Part shown: positions 47,737 to 59,883 of the stretch, piece by piece
Layout of the letters: each line of letters opens with the position of its first letter
Numbering within the stretch: the stretch's first letter is position 1
NCBI RefSeq assembly: GCF_030253575.1
Contig: NC_080568.1
Span: 2,125,501 to 2,189,500 of the forward strand
DNA length: 64,000 nt
Direction: 5' to 3'
From: Rhododendron vialii
Lineage: Eukaryota > Streptophyta > Magnoliopsida > Ericales > Ericaceae
Program-made: the position numbers and the translations under genes
Notes under the pieces: model-generated
Told to the model about the DNA's origin: nothing
Databases searched by the model: none
The model's input: only the letters and a program-made list of their open reading frames with translations

Positions 47737-48094
47737 AAAAAAATAAAACATCATTACCATACAAGTATTAGCCTCTCAGAATCATTGAACATGAACCTTA
47801 ATTGACCTTTGTTTTTGTTATCTTTTTATCCGTTAATTGACCTTGTTCATTTGGGGTCTCAAAATTTCTGGGCGCAATTTATAATAAATTTTCTATATCT
47901 ATCTCTTTCCACTCATTACTTTTAAAAATCTCCCTCAAAACTCCCAAACGAACATAGAAGCTCGGATGAAGGGCTAGACACGGGAAACAAAAGGGGTTAC
48001 TCTTTGTTTTCTAGATTGGGCAAAGAAAAGGATGCAAAATTAGAAGAAATGAATAGCAACGATATTGTCTCTGCTCCATAAGCTACAAAATCAA
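47737..48094. other. Gene-free stretch
   Basis: No coding region or element ends recognised. Confidence 0.4.
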
Positions 48095-48113
48095 TGTAAT
48101 AACCAATGCAACT

Positions 48114-48366
48114 TGAAGGGGTTGTCCAGGTGGTCTTGAATTGGAACATATAGGTTTGATCCATCATAAGATTTTAGATTCGATTCTCAATGCCAGCAAT
48201 TCTTAGGCTGCCTCACCCCATGCGTATGAAACGACCGTAAAAAGGACGGTAGAGATTAATCTGATGTGCGCAAACTGATCCGAGACACCATACACTACTA
48301 AAAAAAAGTTAGATTAGTTCGAAGTGCGCAAGTTGACCTAAAACACTATGCATTACTAAAAGCCAG
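48114..48366 (+). repeat. Full-length tRNA-derived SINE with 19-bp target duplication
   Basis: TGTAATAACCAATGCAACT stands at 48095-48113 and again at 48367-48385, a perfect 19-bp target-site duplication. The insert starts with GTTGTCCAGGTGGTCTTG (box A-like) and AGATTCGATTCTCA (box B-like). Its 3' module, from AGATTA(A/G)T(C/T) through GTGCGCAA to ACTACTAAAA, is present twice in tandem. Confidence 0.8.
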
Positions 48367-48385
48367 TGTAATAACCAATGCAACT

Positions 48386-49300
48386 ACCAAGCTTGGGCAT
48401 TGATTTCAATCCCTCTCCAATGGCATGTCTCAAGGTCAATTCCCTACATGACGTTTATGGAGCTTGGGATCTTTGTTGGAATGGCACTAGGTTTGTGTTC
48501 AATGAGGCCATTTGGCTCATCATCTAACTATTAGGTGGCTATAAAGCACAATTAGTGATTTACATGAGTGGCGATTTTCCTCATACCCAATAGCAACGGA
48601 TACAAAGAATGTTGGATTCTCTCTCTCTCGCTTTCCTCCGAGTAGGATTTTGCTTGAGGATCAATATATAAGTATCCCAATATTTTTTGAACAATCTTGG
48701 TCGTTCATCTTTTTTCGTTTGTTTTTATTAAAAATTTTACTTGTCCAGATGAATGATAAATCTAAATTTTTTTCCCACAAATCTGATAAATCTCCTTATT
48801 TAAAAAAACACCAACATGTTTTTTTGGGCACAAACTCAATAAATTTTTTACTAGTGAGCAAATTAACCAGTCCAATCGACTTGTTTGAAGAAACCAGAGA
48901 GTCGCTATGAGTATTTGAGTACATACAAGGGGATACGTATTTGCTATCCGTTTCGGGTTTCATAAAAATTGATCTAAACTGTTTATTTTATTCAATATAC
49001 GTTATTTAGGATCCATAGAAAGTACTATCAGCTTAATCGAATATCGGTGTGAAACGTCAAATTTTGATTAAAAATTAGCAGCTCGAATCATGTCTTTGAG
49101 ACAAAATATATGTCAAAAGACCTATGTAAGCGAGGTGTGTAACAAGTATGTACTCACCTACTCATTCTTTTCCTTTCCAAGAATCATCACCCTGCCAATT
49201 CCAAAACCCATTTCGCGTGCGTGTTGTACTTACACTGAACGGAAATTGGTGAAAGAATTAATTTCAAAAGAATTTCCCATTACATAGATTAGGAATTTAG
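48386..49300. other. Gene-free stretch upstream of FAR1
   Basis: No coding region recognised; T-rich. The promoter of FAR1 probably lies in the right-hand part. Confidence 0.4.
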
Positions 49301-49470
49301 GGCAATCTTCTTTCTCCCCATTTCTCTATCCTTTTCCAAATCTCTCCGCTGTTGATAAAGTAATTTTAGAAACTGTGTGGGTTTGAAGATAGTAGAACTT
49401 TTTGTTCCATTCATTTGTTTTCGATTCGAAGTTACCCTAAGCAATTGCGCTGATGCTATGGAAAGACAAG
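49300..49470 (+). other. Likely 5' UTR exon of FAR1 with upstream start codons
   Basis: GACAAG/GTCAGT at 49470/49471 is a good donor, and TGTTTTACAG at 50590 a good acceptor about 120 bp before the FAR1 ATG. Splicing them makes a leader that carries ATGs at 49452 and 49458. From 49458 the spliced frame is MERQGIFVANWGGRILI and stop at 50631. A (TG)n tract at 49491-49509 lies just after the donor. Inferred from splice signals. Confidence 0.45.
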
Positions 49471-50709
49471 GTCAGTTCTCCCTCTCCCTCTGTGTGTGTG
49501 TGTGTGTGTCATCACCGAGCTATGTAGCCGCCGCGACCGTGATCATCATTCAGGACGGCAAAAGATTGAATTTTGAGGAACTAAATCGGTGCAAATGAAA
49601 CGCATACAAAGTGGGTAACTTTATTTGGGTTTTCTTAACTGAACTCGCAATTTTAGGTCTAGTGATAAACCCTAGCTTTGTGGTGTACATTCAAGCTTAA
49701 CTGGTTCGCGGATTTCGAGTCCACAGCCCATTTCCTCTATTTGTGAGATAAGGGCGGGATAAAAAAAAGATATAATTTGTCCTCCTTTTCCCTTCATTTC
49801 TCACCAAATTACTGGACCCAAATGAGTTATTGGCAAGAAATTCTAATCCTTTTTCCCTATTCTTTTTCAAATCCCTCAATCCAAAGGGGTTGTTAGTGAT
49901 GATTTCATAGCGGATGAACAGTTTTTGATTTTCCCAAGCTCACCTTAGGCCTATGTTTTTGAGCTACTGCGGAAAAATAAATTGCCTTGAGTGTCAATTT
50001 TGAAGCTTTACAAGGTTTGAGCTCGTATCAAGGTTAGATGAATGTAGTTCTCTCTCACTCTCTCAAAGAATTTAGTTGGCAAAGATTATTTATTTCTTTT
50101 GAATAGGGTTAAGTGTTTAGTTATTTGTTTCCTTAATGGGCTTTCAGTTGGGCTTAGTATGATTGTGAGTTTGTGTCCCGTTTGATGTAATTCAGATACT
50201 TGTATTTTTGGCTTAGTATGATTGTGAGTTTGTGTACCGTTTGATGTAATTCAGATACTTGTAATCTTCTACCGCTTGTAATTAAAAAAAAAATGTATGA
50301 TACTTTTCCTTTTCCTTTTTTTTCACCACTTGATTCCTCGATCATTATCTTAGATTTATTTTGCTTTTAGTTTACCTTAAAGTGAAAGATGATTGGATAT
50401 GAGGTTTGTACTTATACATTTGCAATTTAGCTTGCTTGCATGTTGCACTGAATTTATGTTTAGTGCCCTAAGACTAATGTGAATTGTGACCAAATTTTGA
50501 ATGATCTTTCGTTGTTTGAATTGTGTTTCTAACCCCGTCTCTATCCTTGGGGGGAGTTTATAACCTTTATAATGTGCCTTTGTTTTACAGGGATTTTTGT
50601 GGCTAACTGGGGAGGACGTATTTTAATATAGGAATCTTTGACTACCATTTTCTGTAACAAATGTGGTTGGCCAATTGTAGAATTTGGAGTTGAGAATAGT
50701 GGCTGCTAA

Positions 50710-53700
50710 ATGAGTAGAGACATGGTTGATGTTGCAGAAGAAGCACAAAATAGAGATGGAGCTATTGTTGATAACCCGAAAGGGGATGGCATTGTTATTG
50801 ATGGGGATACAGATTTGGAGCCACGTAATGGTATTGAGTTCGAGTCACATGAGTCTGCATACTCATTTTATCAAGAATATGCCAAGTCTATGGGATTTAC
50901 AACATCAATAAAAAACAGCCGTCGCTCGAAGAAATCAAAAGAGTTTATAGATGCCAAATTTGCGTGTTCCAGGTATGGAGTTACACCAGAATCAGATGGT
51001 GGTAGCGGTAGACGGCCGGGTGTGAAAAAGACAGACTGCAAAGCCAGCATGCATGTGAAGAAACGTAAAGATGGAAAATGGTATATTCATGAATTCATAA
51101 AGGAGCATAATCACGAGCTTTTGCCAGCCTTAGCATACCATTTTCGGATTCATAGGAATGTAAAATTAGCTGAAAAGAATAATATTGACATTGTGCATGC
51201 TGTTAGTGAGCGGACAAGAAAGATGTATGTGGAGATGTCTAGACAATCTGCTGGGTATCAAAATCCACTTTTGTCTCTCTCTGATAACAAAAATCTTTGT
51301 AATCTTAAGGATGACGTAAATTCTCAATTTGATAAAGGGAGGTACTTGGCTCTAGAGGAGGGGGATGCGCAAGTTATGCTTGGCTATTTCATGCACGTCC
51401 AGAAGGAGAATCCCCATTTCTTCTATGCGATAGATTTAAATGAAGACCAACGGCTAAGAAATTTGTTCTGGGTTGATGCTAAAAGTAGGAGTGACTACAT
51501 CAGCTTCAATGATGTTGTTTTCTTTGACACTAGTTATATTAAAAGCAACGACAAGATGCCATTTGCTCCTTTTGTTGGGGTGAACAATCACTATCAGTCC
51601 ATGTTACTGGGGTGTGCATTGATCGCAGATGAGACTAAATCAACATTTTCTTGGGTAATGAAGACATGGCTTCGAGCCATGGGTGGACAAGGTCCCAAGG
51701 TAATAATAACCGATCAAGATAAGGCCTTAAAGGGAGCTGTTGAAGAAATTTTCCCAAATGCACGTCATTGCTTCTCTCTTTGGCATGTCTTGGAAAAGAT
51801 CCCTGAAGCTCTTTCTCATGTAATCAGACGGCATGAGAATTTTGTTAGAAAGTTCAACAAGTGCATTTTTAAGTCGTGGACTGATGAACAGTTTGACATG
51901 AAATGGTGGAAGATGGTAAGTAGATTTGAACTTCAGGAAGATAGTTGGATTCATTCCTTGTATGAGGATCGGAAAAAATGGGTGCCTATCTTCATGAGGG
52001 AGACATTTTTAGCTGGAATGTCAAGAACTCAGCGTGCTGAAAGTGTTAACTCTTTCTTTGACAAATACATTCACAAAAAAATTAGTCTGAAAGAGTTTGT
52101 AAAGCAATACGGGACGATTCTCCAGAATAGGTACGAAGAGGAAGCCATAGCTGATTTTGATACATGCCATAAACAACCTGCATTAAAATCTCCTTCACCC
52201 TGGGAGAAACAAATGTCAACAGAATACACGCATGCAATATTCAAGAAATTCCAAGTTGAGGTTTTGGGTGTAGTTGGTTGCCATCCTAGGAAAGAGAGTG
52301 AAGATGGAACAAGCGTTACATTCACAGTTGATGACTGTGAAAAGGATGAAAATTTTATGGTGACATGGAATGAGGCAAAATCAGATGTTTTTTGTTCATG
52401 TCTTCTGTTCGAATACAGAGGTTTTCTTTGCAGACATGCAATGATTGTTCTCCAAATTTGTGGTCTTTCAAGCATACCATCTCACTATATTCTGAAGAGG
52501 TGGACTAAAGATGCAAAGACCAGGCAATCAATGGTTGAAGGAACAGAACGTGTACAAACTAGAGTGCAACGGTACAACGATTTATGCAAGCGAGCCATTG
52601 AACTGGGTGAGGAAGGGTCATTATCTGAAGAGGGTTACAATATTGCATTTCGTGCAGTAGTTGAAGCTCTAAAGAACTGTGTGAATGTTAATAATGTTAA
52701 AAGTGCTGCAGAATCTAGCAGTACTGCACTCTGTCTCCGTGACATTGAAGAAGAGAATCAACGAAGCCTTGCTGTTAAAACGAGTAAGAAAAGGACTCCA
52801 ACAAAGAAAAGAAAGGTTAGTTTGTGTTGGATCCTTGGTCTTCACGTATTCTGCTTATGGTTCAGTGTGATTGAGGGAGAGAATTGCTAAAGAAGACCTG
52901 TTTACATTTCAGGTACAAGCGGAGCCCGGAGGTATACTTGTTGAGCCACAGGACAGCTTGCAGCACATGGTTTGTTCTATTGCCTATTTCGTGACAAGAT
53001 TATTCGTTTAATCAATATGGTTTGGATGACAATAAGGCTTAACATACTCTATCCCTGGGCGCAAACTGCGCACATTGTGAATCCTAACGGACCTACTAAC
53101 TTGGTGAATCCAATAATACTGGTTACCTATATTAGACTTGTCGCTTGAAAAACATATAGTTAATATCTTGGTAGCAGGGATTGTGGGAAATAGACTTGCG
53201 GTTGACACAGGAGTGCGGGTTTGAGCTCCAAAGTGAGATTCGTGATTGGAGCTCGACTCCGGCTAGTGCGATACTTAAATTGCTGTGTTGTTTCTAAAAT
53301 ATAGGAGTATATGTTTTAATTTTTATGATTGCACGAGGACCCAAATATGTAGGGTTTTGAATTCATACTTCTAATCCCTCTAACTTCTCTCCCTCCACTC
53401 TTATCCGTGAAATACCAATATCGCCAATTCTCAATTTATTTGGAGTCTCTTCTGCTTTTCTTACACTCTCCATCGAAAGAGAGAGCAAATTTGAAGATTG
53501 TACACCCATCTATTTCCATTGAATTCCAAACTTGAATTCTCATTAGTCAGTAATCAGTTTATCCCTCTCGGGTAACGTAACTCGATTGTGTTACTTACTT
53601 TAATACTTTAATGTTTTTCAAACGTGACAAATGGTAGTGTTCACGTGTTATTGATAGGTGCATATATTTGAAAGCCGAGTAAACCTTGTTTTTTCTTCCC

Positions 53701-54889
53701 ATAATGTCTGTATGAATGAGTCATTATTCGTACTTTTCTTCTGTTTTCCTATATTTTCCTTTAGTATTATGTGGTTGAAATGGAAAGATACATCATACAT
53801 ATGTTCAATTGACTTTAAATAGTCACTGAAATTTGGGAAAAATAGTAACTATATCATAAGGATGATATTTACATCTCTCTTTGATTAAGTGGGAAAGTTA
53901 GCATACAATATCAAGAGAATCCTCTAATTCATTTGTTTTACCAATATCTTGGCACAATTTTGCTTCACTTAAGTTTTGTTTAGCTACAGAGTATTATTCA
54001 TGCATAAATAGTCTAGTACTCGTATTATCCTACTGGAAAAAACTACTACAGGGCGTGGTAGGCCACACATAAATTCCATGCAATTTAGTTATTTTTTGTT
54101 TTTGCACTTTCTTCAAACTGGAAAAGAGTTTTGCTTGCATTAATTTATGTTAATTTGGATTATCTTGCTTGTAGGAGAACCTAAGCTCAGATGGACTAAG
54201 CCTTAACGGCTATTATGGTGCTCAGCAGAATATGCAAGGACTGGTACAATCTTAATCTCTATAATCATGAACAGCTGTGTTATTATCAAGGTGTCAGATT
54301 TATATTTCATGAATGCAAATCGTCATAATTTGTTTCTCATGCTGATTGTAGCTACAATTGAACTTAATGGAACCACCGCATGATGCTTATTATGTCAGTC
54401 CAGAGAGCATGCCAGGCCTGGTTTGTCTTGATGAACTCTTGACGATCTAAAAATATTCAAACGGGAACTTTATGTATTTCTGTAATTCTTAAAATGGTTT
54501 TGTAGGGACAAATGGCATCCAGCCATGGTGGTTTTTTTGGGACTCAGCAAAGCATGCATGGACTGGTATACCATCTTACTTCCTTCATAGCTGAATTTAA
54601 TTCCTAATAAAATCGGTTTAAAAAGTTGATACCCTGGTGTCATTTTGTGAGGCTTCTTGAATTTTTACTCATTTTTTTCATTCGTGCAGGGGCATTTGGA
54701 TTTCAGGCCACAAACCAGTTTCAGTTACAACTTGCAGGTGAGTATTGGAGATGTGACATTTTCATGCTAGTTATGGAGTTATGGTTCTACTTGCTATGGA
54801 CTTACTGGTTTAGGTTTTCACCCTATTGTCAGGATGACCCCAATTTGAGATCAAGTCATTTGCATGGCAATTCCTCAAGACATGCATAA
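50710..54889 (+). CDS. FAR1: FAR1 transcription factor (domesticated MULE transposase)
   Basis: Seven phase-0 coding exons: 50710-52815, 52913-52969, 54175-54243, 54352-54420, 54506-54565, 54690-54737 and 54833-54889, total 821 residues (Arabidopsis FAR1 827). Domains: N-terminal WRKY-GCM1-type zinc finger (about 45-140, C86, C110, H133, H135); MULE transposase core (about 225-450) keeping D273, D335 and E444 at the usual DDE places; SWIM finger C562-x-C564 ... C574-x-H576; nuclear-localisation-like KKRTPTKKRK before the first junction; then a Tyr/Gln repeat tail. YHFRIHRNVKLAEKNNID (about 143-160) is typical of FAR1 and absent from FHY3, which separates the two. FAR1 with FHY3 activates FHY1/FHL in phytochrome A signalling (family knowledge). 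ATG 50710 is first in frame after the leader; an in-frame Met5 follows. If intron 1 were retained, a 24-residue alternative end would result. Confidence 0.95.
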
Positions 54890-55300
54890 AAAGATCCAAT
54901 CGTGATGGTGGAAGTAGTAGCACTCCACCTATATAATTTTTTTTGGTAAACAGTAGCACTCCCTATATAATGAAGCTTCAAGCTGGCTTATATTGCACCT
55001 GGGCATCGTGTGGTAATCCGAGACGTTGATCCACGAAAATGGTTCACCGATTCACCTGATGTTTACTTTGTAACATGAATGATCGGTACTTTTTTTACAC
55101 TGTACTGTTATTGTAATCCTCAAAGTGGGAAGAAAAAAAAAGGGAATGCTGGCCCTTCCTCATCATTGAGTAACTTTGTGGGATGACAATTTGGCTGCAG
55201 GAGTAGTAGACGACGCGAAGTTGCTGACAAGAATTTTAGTTACTTACGCAGGTGCTGAAACTGATTTGAAGAGTGTATAGTCTTTCTCCATGAATCAGAA
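54890..55300 (+). other. FAR1 3' flank
   Basis: Probable 3' UTR; the cleavage site is not determined. No other content recognised. Confidence 0.35.
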
Positions 55301-55766
55301 GTGGTAGATTACAAGTTATGAAAATTTGTTTCGCATAATCCATGTTTTTGTGGTTTCGCATATCTTAGGAAATACTTTTTTACCAATTTCATATGCATCC
55401 TTCCATAAAATGAATACACATTAGTTTGCAATTGGATTTGGGGACCATGCTGTGCGCCAGCACCGTATTGTGCACGGTCCGGGCTGTCAGGTTGTGTATC
55501 GGACGGCTCGAATCTCATATCGACAATGATGATGTTTCCTGATGCACTTCATATTGTGAAAGAGACATATTTCCATTTCGTACAAGTCGGGTACTTTTGA
55601 TTATCTCCTTGCGAAGTTTATGGCACGATTTCTTTCTTGTTAACCATGCCCTACTATTTCGTACAAGTTCGGGCGTTTTTGGATTGCAGTAAAGCCCCAC
55701 CAGTTGCTTAGGCCAATGGGTTTCTTCGCTAGTTCGTACTTTGCATGCTCATGTGTGCGTGGATTT

Positions 55767-56700
55767 TATTTTTATTTTTGGACAAAAGGCATAAGTTTTA
55801 TTAATCCAGGCAAGAAACGTCTAACCATAGAAAAGTACGGAGCCTCACGAGGACAGAATGGAGGTCCACATGTTGGACACACCACTGGAGAGGGCTTTTC
55901 TTGCATGAACATGTGCTGTCCGGTTACAATCACGTTTAATGAACTTAAACTCGCTCCAATAAAAGAAGTGTTTGAGCACTAAGCAATCTTGCACAAGAAC
56001 CACTATATCAGACGGCTGGTTCTTTCTTTCGGTTAGCACAATTCCTAAATCCTAATAATTGACTCCTCATCCGATTCAATTAGCGCGCACATTTGGATGA
56101 TTCAGAACAATTCCCAGATTCATTACCTCGGGGATCGCTAAGGCCTCTGCAACTCTAGGTGAGCAAATGCCTGCATGAATCTTCAAAAGAATTCCGAACA
56201 CAGCACCATTATCCCCTCTAGCTAATTAACCCACTGTGTTAAGACTCCTTAGACAAGGTGGCATCGACATTAATTTTGATCGCACCTGCTTCTGGACGAA
56301 ACCATTTGCCAGTTACAACATTCAACACAATTATGGAGTCAGGATCAGAAACCTTTTAATTCCCTTGGATCCAAGAATTCATGAAAGTCTGCCAGTGCGC
56401 GCTTTTCCATTAACAGCTTCCATTAGCCATTTCGTTCCGCTGAAGACAATATCGTTCCACATTCACCATATCCACCAACAGGTAGGTAAGGCCCAGCCCC
56501 ATAGACGAAGAAGGAAGATGAAGCATAGGCTGATTCGGCCCTGAATACACATCCAGCAGTCCGACACGCATGTATCTGCACTCCTGTAACTCTACCGGTC
56601 TCAAGCGAAACGGCGAGTGAAGCCAAATTTTCGTTGCAGGCTTGAAAAAATATTTCGTGGGCGAGGGACTTAACTGAAAAAAAGGATGGAGGTGGCAAAT
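55767..56700 (-). mobile_element. LINE remnant: C-terminal RNase H-like domain and 3' end
   Basis: On the minus strand, scattered frames contain RPEAGAIKINVDATLSKES, then GDNGAVFGILLKIHAG, and near the end CLVLKHFFYWSEFKFIKRD followed by CNRTAHVHARKAL, the order seen in the RNase H-like domain at the end of plant LINE ORF2 proteins. The 3' side ends in TTAATAAAACTTATGCC-like sequence and an interrupted A-rich tail (AAAAATAAAAATAAAA) near 55,770. Several stops and frame changes show it is dead. Confidence 0.7.
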
Positions 56701-57046
56701 TCGTTTGGGAGAAGATGTTCAAGTTCTGCACTCGAAAAATCAAGTCGAAAGCGGAAGAATCGATCTGTCATCTTTTATTTAGCTTAGAGATGTGTAAACT
56801 GAAGTTATCGGAGCATCGATCTCCAATGCAATCCTTCAAAACCCATTTTTGACGTCAATTCCTCTGTGTTGGAGAAAAATATAGTGCTTCAAGCCCATCC
56901 TCCATTTGAGAGGATTGTACTTTCATTTTCATCATCGGTATTTAGAGAATGAAAAAGTTCATACTCCATATTTGAAGAAATCGAGACAAAAAAAAAGAGA
57001 TGTTTTTGGAGGATATGTTGTAGCAAATTCATCCTAAAAAGTACAC
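56701..57046. other. Gene-free stretch
   Basis: No coding region recognised. Confidence 0.4.
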
Positions 57047-57258
57047 TATCTCCGTCTTAAAATAAACTCTCTGCAAAACGAAGACTTAAAAAATAATACT
57101 ATTTTTACAAGAAAAAATTTTAATTTTTTTCTTAAATTAAAAGAACTAATGAATATCTAGTAAATTGCTGAATAAAGTTTGAATTTTTCTTGAATTTTTT
57201 TTATCATTTTTTAGTTCTTGTTTTGCGGACCAGACATTTATTTGGAGATAAAGGGGTA
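57047..57258. repeat. Decayed Stowaway-like MITE
   Basis: The interior (GCAAAACG...GTTTTGCGGACCAGAC) matches the copies at 7884 and 28042, including AAAAGAACT(A/C) and ATCTAGTAAATTG; the CTCCCTCCGTCC ends have eroded. Confidence 0.7.
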
Positions 57259-57519
57259 ACTTTTTGGTTGAAACACTTTTTTTGGAGTTACAGTCTTTAC
57301 AGATAAGACGAATAAAAAAAAACTAATACTAATTTTTTCAATTTTTTTTTGTATATTTTCTTCAGAAAAAGGTTTTTGCATATCATATTTTCCCTTTTAT
57401 AAACTTCACTAATAATTTATTTAAAAACTAACAAATCTAACAAAAATTTAGAGAAAATGACTTTTTGGATTAATTTGAGCCAAACTACCCAATGTTCGTA
57501 GGGTGAAATGTCATACTTG

Positions 57520-57643
57520 TCCGTTTGGAAGTTCGACCAATAAAAACTCACTTCTCCGCCTCTCCGTTCTCCCGTTCCCGCCGTCGGTCCTTTGCCGCGC
57601 TTTAAACTTCCGGTGCTTTTCCACCGCCGTCCAACTCCATTAA

Positions 57644-57644
<1 letters not shown>
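57520..57644 (+). other. Candidate 5' UTR exon of FRS2
   Basis: A GC-richer block (CCGCCGTCGGTCC, CCACCGCCGTCC) ends at a possible donor (ATTAAA/GTATGT) and a (CT)n tract at 57652-57686. TTTTAACATTCAG at 59829 is an acceptor shortly before the FRS2 ATG. A leader intron of about 2.2 kb would connect them. Inference only. Confidence 0.35.
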
Positions 57645-57690
<46 letters not shown>

Positions 57691-57944
57691 CTTAGCATGA
57701 CTAATCAGTCCAATTACGAGGAACAAGTTAAGTTCGACCCAATTTGCAATTGAAAAAGAAAACGCAACTGAATTCCCATTTTCTTCTGGGTTTCTGATTT
57801 TTTCCATCCCCAATCAAAATGCGTAGGTTTGGTTTTTCCATTTCGTACAGTTGTTTGTTCTTACGTCCAAATTGGAGATACTGGAAAAAAGAAAAAAAGG
57901 ATTATTTTTAATAAACAAAATGAAAGGGGAGGTATGGTACTGTC

Positions 57945-58152
57945 ACCCCGCCGGGGTGTATTACCCGTCACATCACACCACTATTTGTAGGCGACTCCAC
58001 CACACCTTTGTCCGGTGGTAAGGTCCTACCACGTGTGGGTGGTCTTAGAAGTATGTTTAGCCCCAGATAAGGGGCTATGGAGACTCAAACCTGTATCTGG
58101 GCCTCGTCCAACCAAGTCCGAGTTTTCACCACTAAACTAACCCCTCATTGGT
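57945..58152 (-). repeat. tRNA-derived SINE in the putative FRS2 leader intron
   Basis: On the minus strand GGTTAGTTTAGTGGTGAAAA (box A-like) and ACAGGTTTGAGTCTCC (box B-like) are spaced about 35 bp apart, followed by a body with an internal hairpin (AGCCCCTTATCTGGGGCT). Flanking duplications not identified. Confidence 0.55.
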
Positions 58153-59828
58153 GGGAAAAATGGTTTTTGTCCATTTATATACGCAGCCAATCGTACAAGG
58201 TGAGGTTGGGAATTGAAGCCCTTCTGAATCAAGTATTTTGTTGATGTAGCAGATTCATAAAGTTCTTTAGTTGTGTATTTATGTGGCATTGAGTGCTGCA
58301 CTTCTTTTTTTCTTTTCACTTTGAACTTTTGCCTCTGATTTAGCTAGTCTTCATAGTACAAAAAAAAAAATCATGAGCAGGTTTTTTTTTTAGGTCTGAT
58401 TAAAGTCTCAGGGTCATTGATATCACAATCTCAACAATGTGTGCTGTGAGAACAAGTTTCACCTTTGTTTCTAGTCAATTATTTGCACTATTGACTTGAG
58501 TACTGTTGCCTTAATCCAGAACCCCTATGTAATGGCTCATGGCATGTAGTTGCCCGGAGGGATCTCCCACTTTGTTAGTACCCAATGGCGAAACCTTAAG
58601 TAGCAATATGTAATTGATGTAGGACGATCTCTTCATAAATTCGCTTGCACGTAATGACCACCAACATGAGCATGAGCTGGAGCATGAGTTTGAAAGCATC
58701 TTTCTAAAACATTCTAATTACTAAAATTTGCAAGAGCAAGGTTTGAGAGAGGAAGCGGAGGGTCTTATTGGAGGATTATGCGACCTAGCCCAACTCATCT
58801 TAATTGCAGCAGCAAAAGTGGGATTAGGAATTGGTTCTATTTATTTTTGTTGCCGAAGTGTTCTTATCCTAGAGTGTCTCAAGGGGTTTGTATGGGGTAA
58901 CAAAAAGTAGGGCTTTTGTGAAGGAAAAAACTCCAAAAGATATGGCTGAAATAGAGGCTGTTTAAATTCTATTCTTGTAAAGAATGGAGAGTGATTTTTG
59001 AATGGTGGCCTAGGGCTGGTAAAGTTTAGTTTATTGTTGGTAAAACAAAGGTGATTCATATTTTTCTTGATATTTGAAATACGCATTGCACCTAGATTTC
59101 CATAGGGATCAGTGAGCACACTTGCAATTAGAATTGCCTAACACGTTCAAAAGAGTTTGAAAAGCTTCACGGATACTCTAAACGTCTAGAGTCTGTTAAA
59201 CTAGAAACATTCCATGGATTAGAGAATACCTTTTTCCAAATAGCAATTTGAGTTCTTACACCTACTGTTAGAGTATCATACTTGAAGCCAATAGACTTGA
59301 ATACCTTCGCAAGTTCTATAACATATAAGCTGGATTGAAAACATTTCATGGCTTTATATTGATTTAAGAAAACTCCTTTTGGCGATAGGAATTTGACGGC
59401 TTATTGGGGGGCTCAGATTTTTTACCACTAAAACCTATCTGCAACAATGTCAAACTGATGAATATCAATCCAGTCACCCTCTTGACCCATAGGAATTAAG
59501 ATAATCATGCGTGACTTTTATGGCCCATATCCAGAATTTTACGAACTTCTTTAACAGATAACAAATGCAAATTGTATTGTAAAGCGACTACTGACTTGAC
59601 TATGCATGGTTCGTCTCCAAATCATGTGAATCTTGAAATAATGGTGCTTCTTTAGATTTTCTTTTGCTTAGCATTGATATCCTCAATATTTCCTGACCAT
59701 ATGATTCGAAATAAGTTTTAAGAAAGATTTTCTTATACCTAATCTGGAGCTTAAGTTTGTAGTGTTTCTGAAAAGAGTGTAGATATTTGGGCGTTAACAT
59801 ATTTATTATCCATTCGTTTTAACATTCA
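58153..59828. other. Gene-free stretch, likely FRS2 leader intron
   Basis: No coding region recognised on either strand. If the 5' UTR exon near 57,600 is right, this is intron. Confidence 0.35.
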
Positions 59829-59842
59829 GGTATCTTGGTTAA

Positions 59843-59883
59843 ATGGAGCTTCCATGAAAAAATATCTCCACTATGGAGATTGA
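59843..59883 (+). promoter_or_regulatory. Two short upstream ORFs at the FRS2 start
   Basis: ATG at 59843 opens a 4-codon ORF (MELP, stop 59855-59857). Its stop overlaps a second ATG at 59854, which opens a 9-codon ORF (MKKYLHYGD) ending at 59883, past the main ATG at 59873. A scanning ribosome using the second one would bypass the main start. Confidence 0.6.

Noticed and set aside
48400-48560. Possible LINE coding piece (WDLCWNGTRFVFNEA)
   Set aside because: Too short and without supporting motifs around it.
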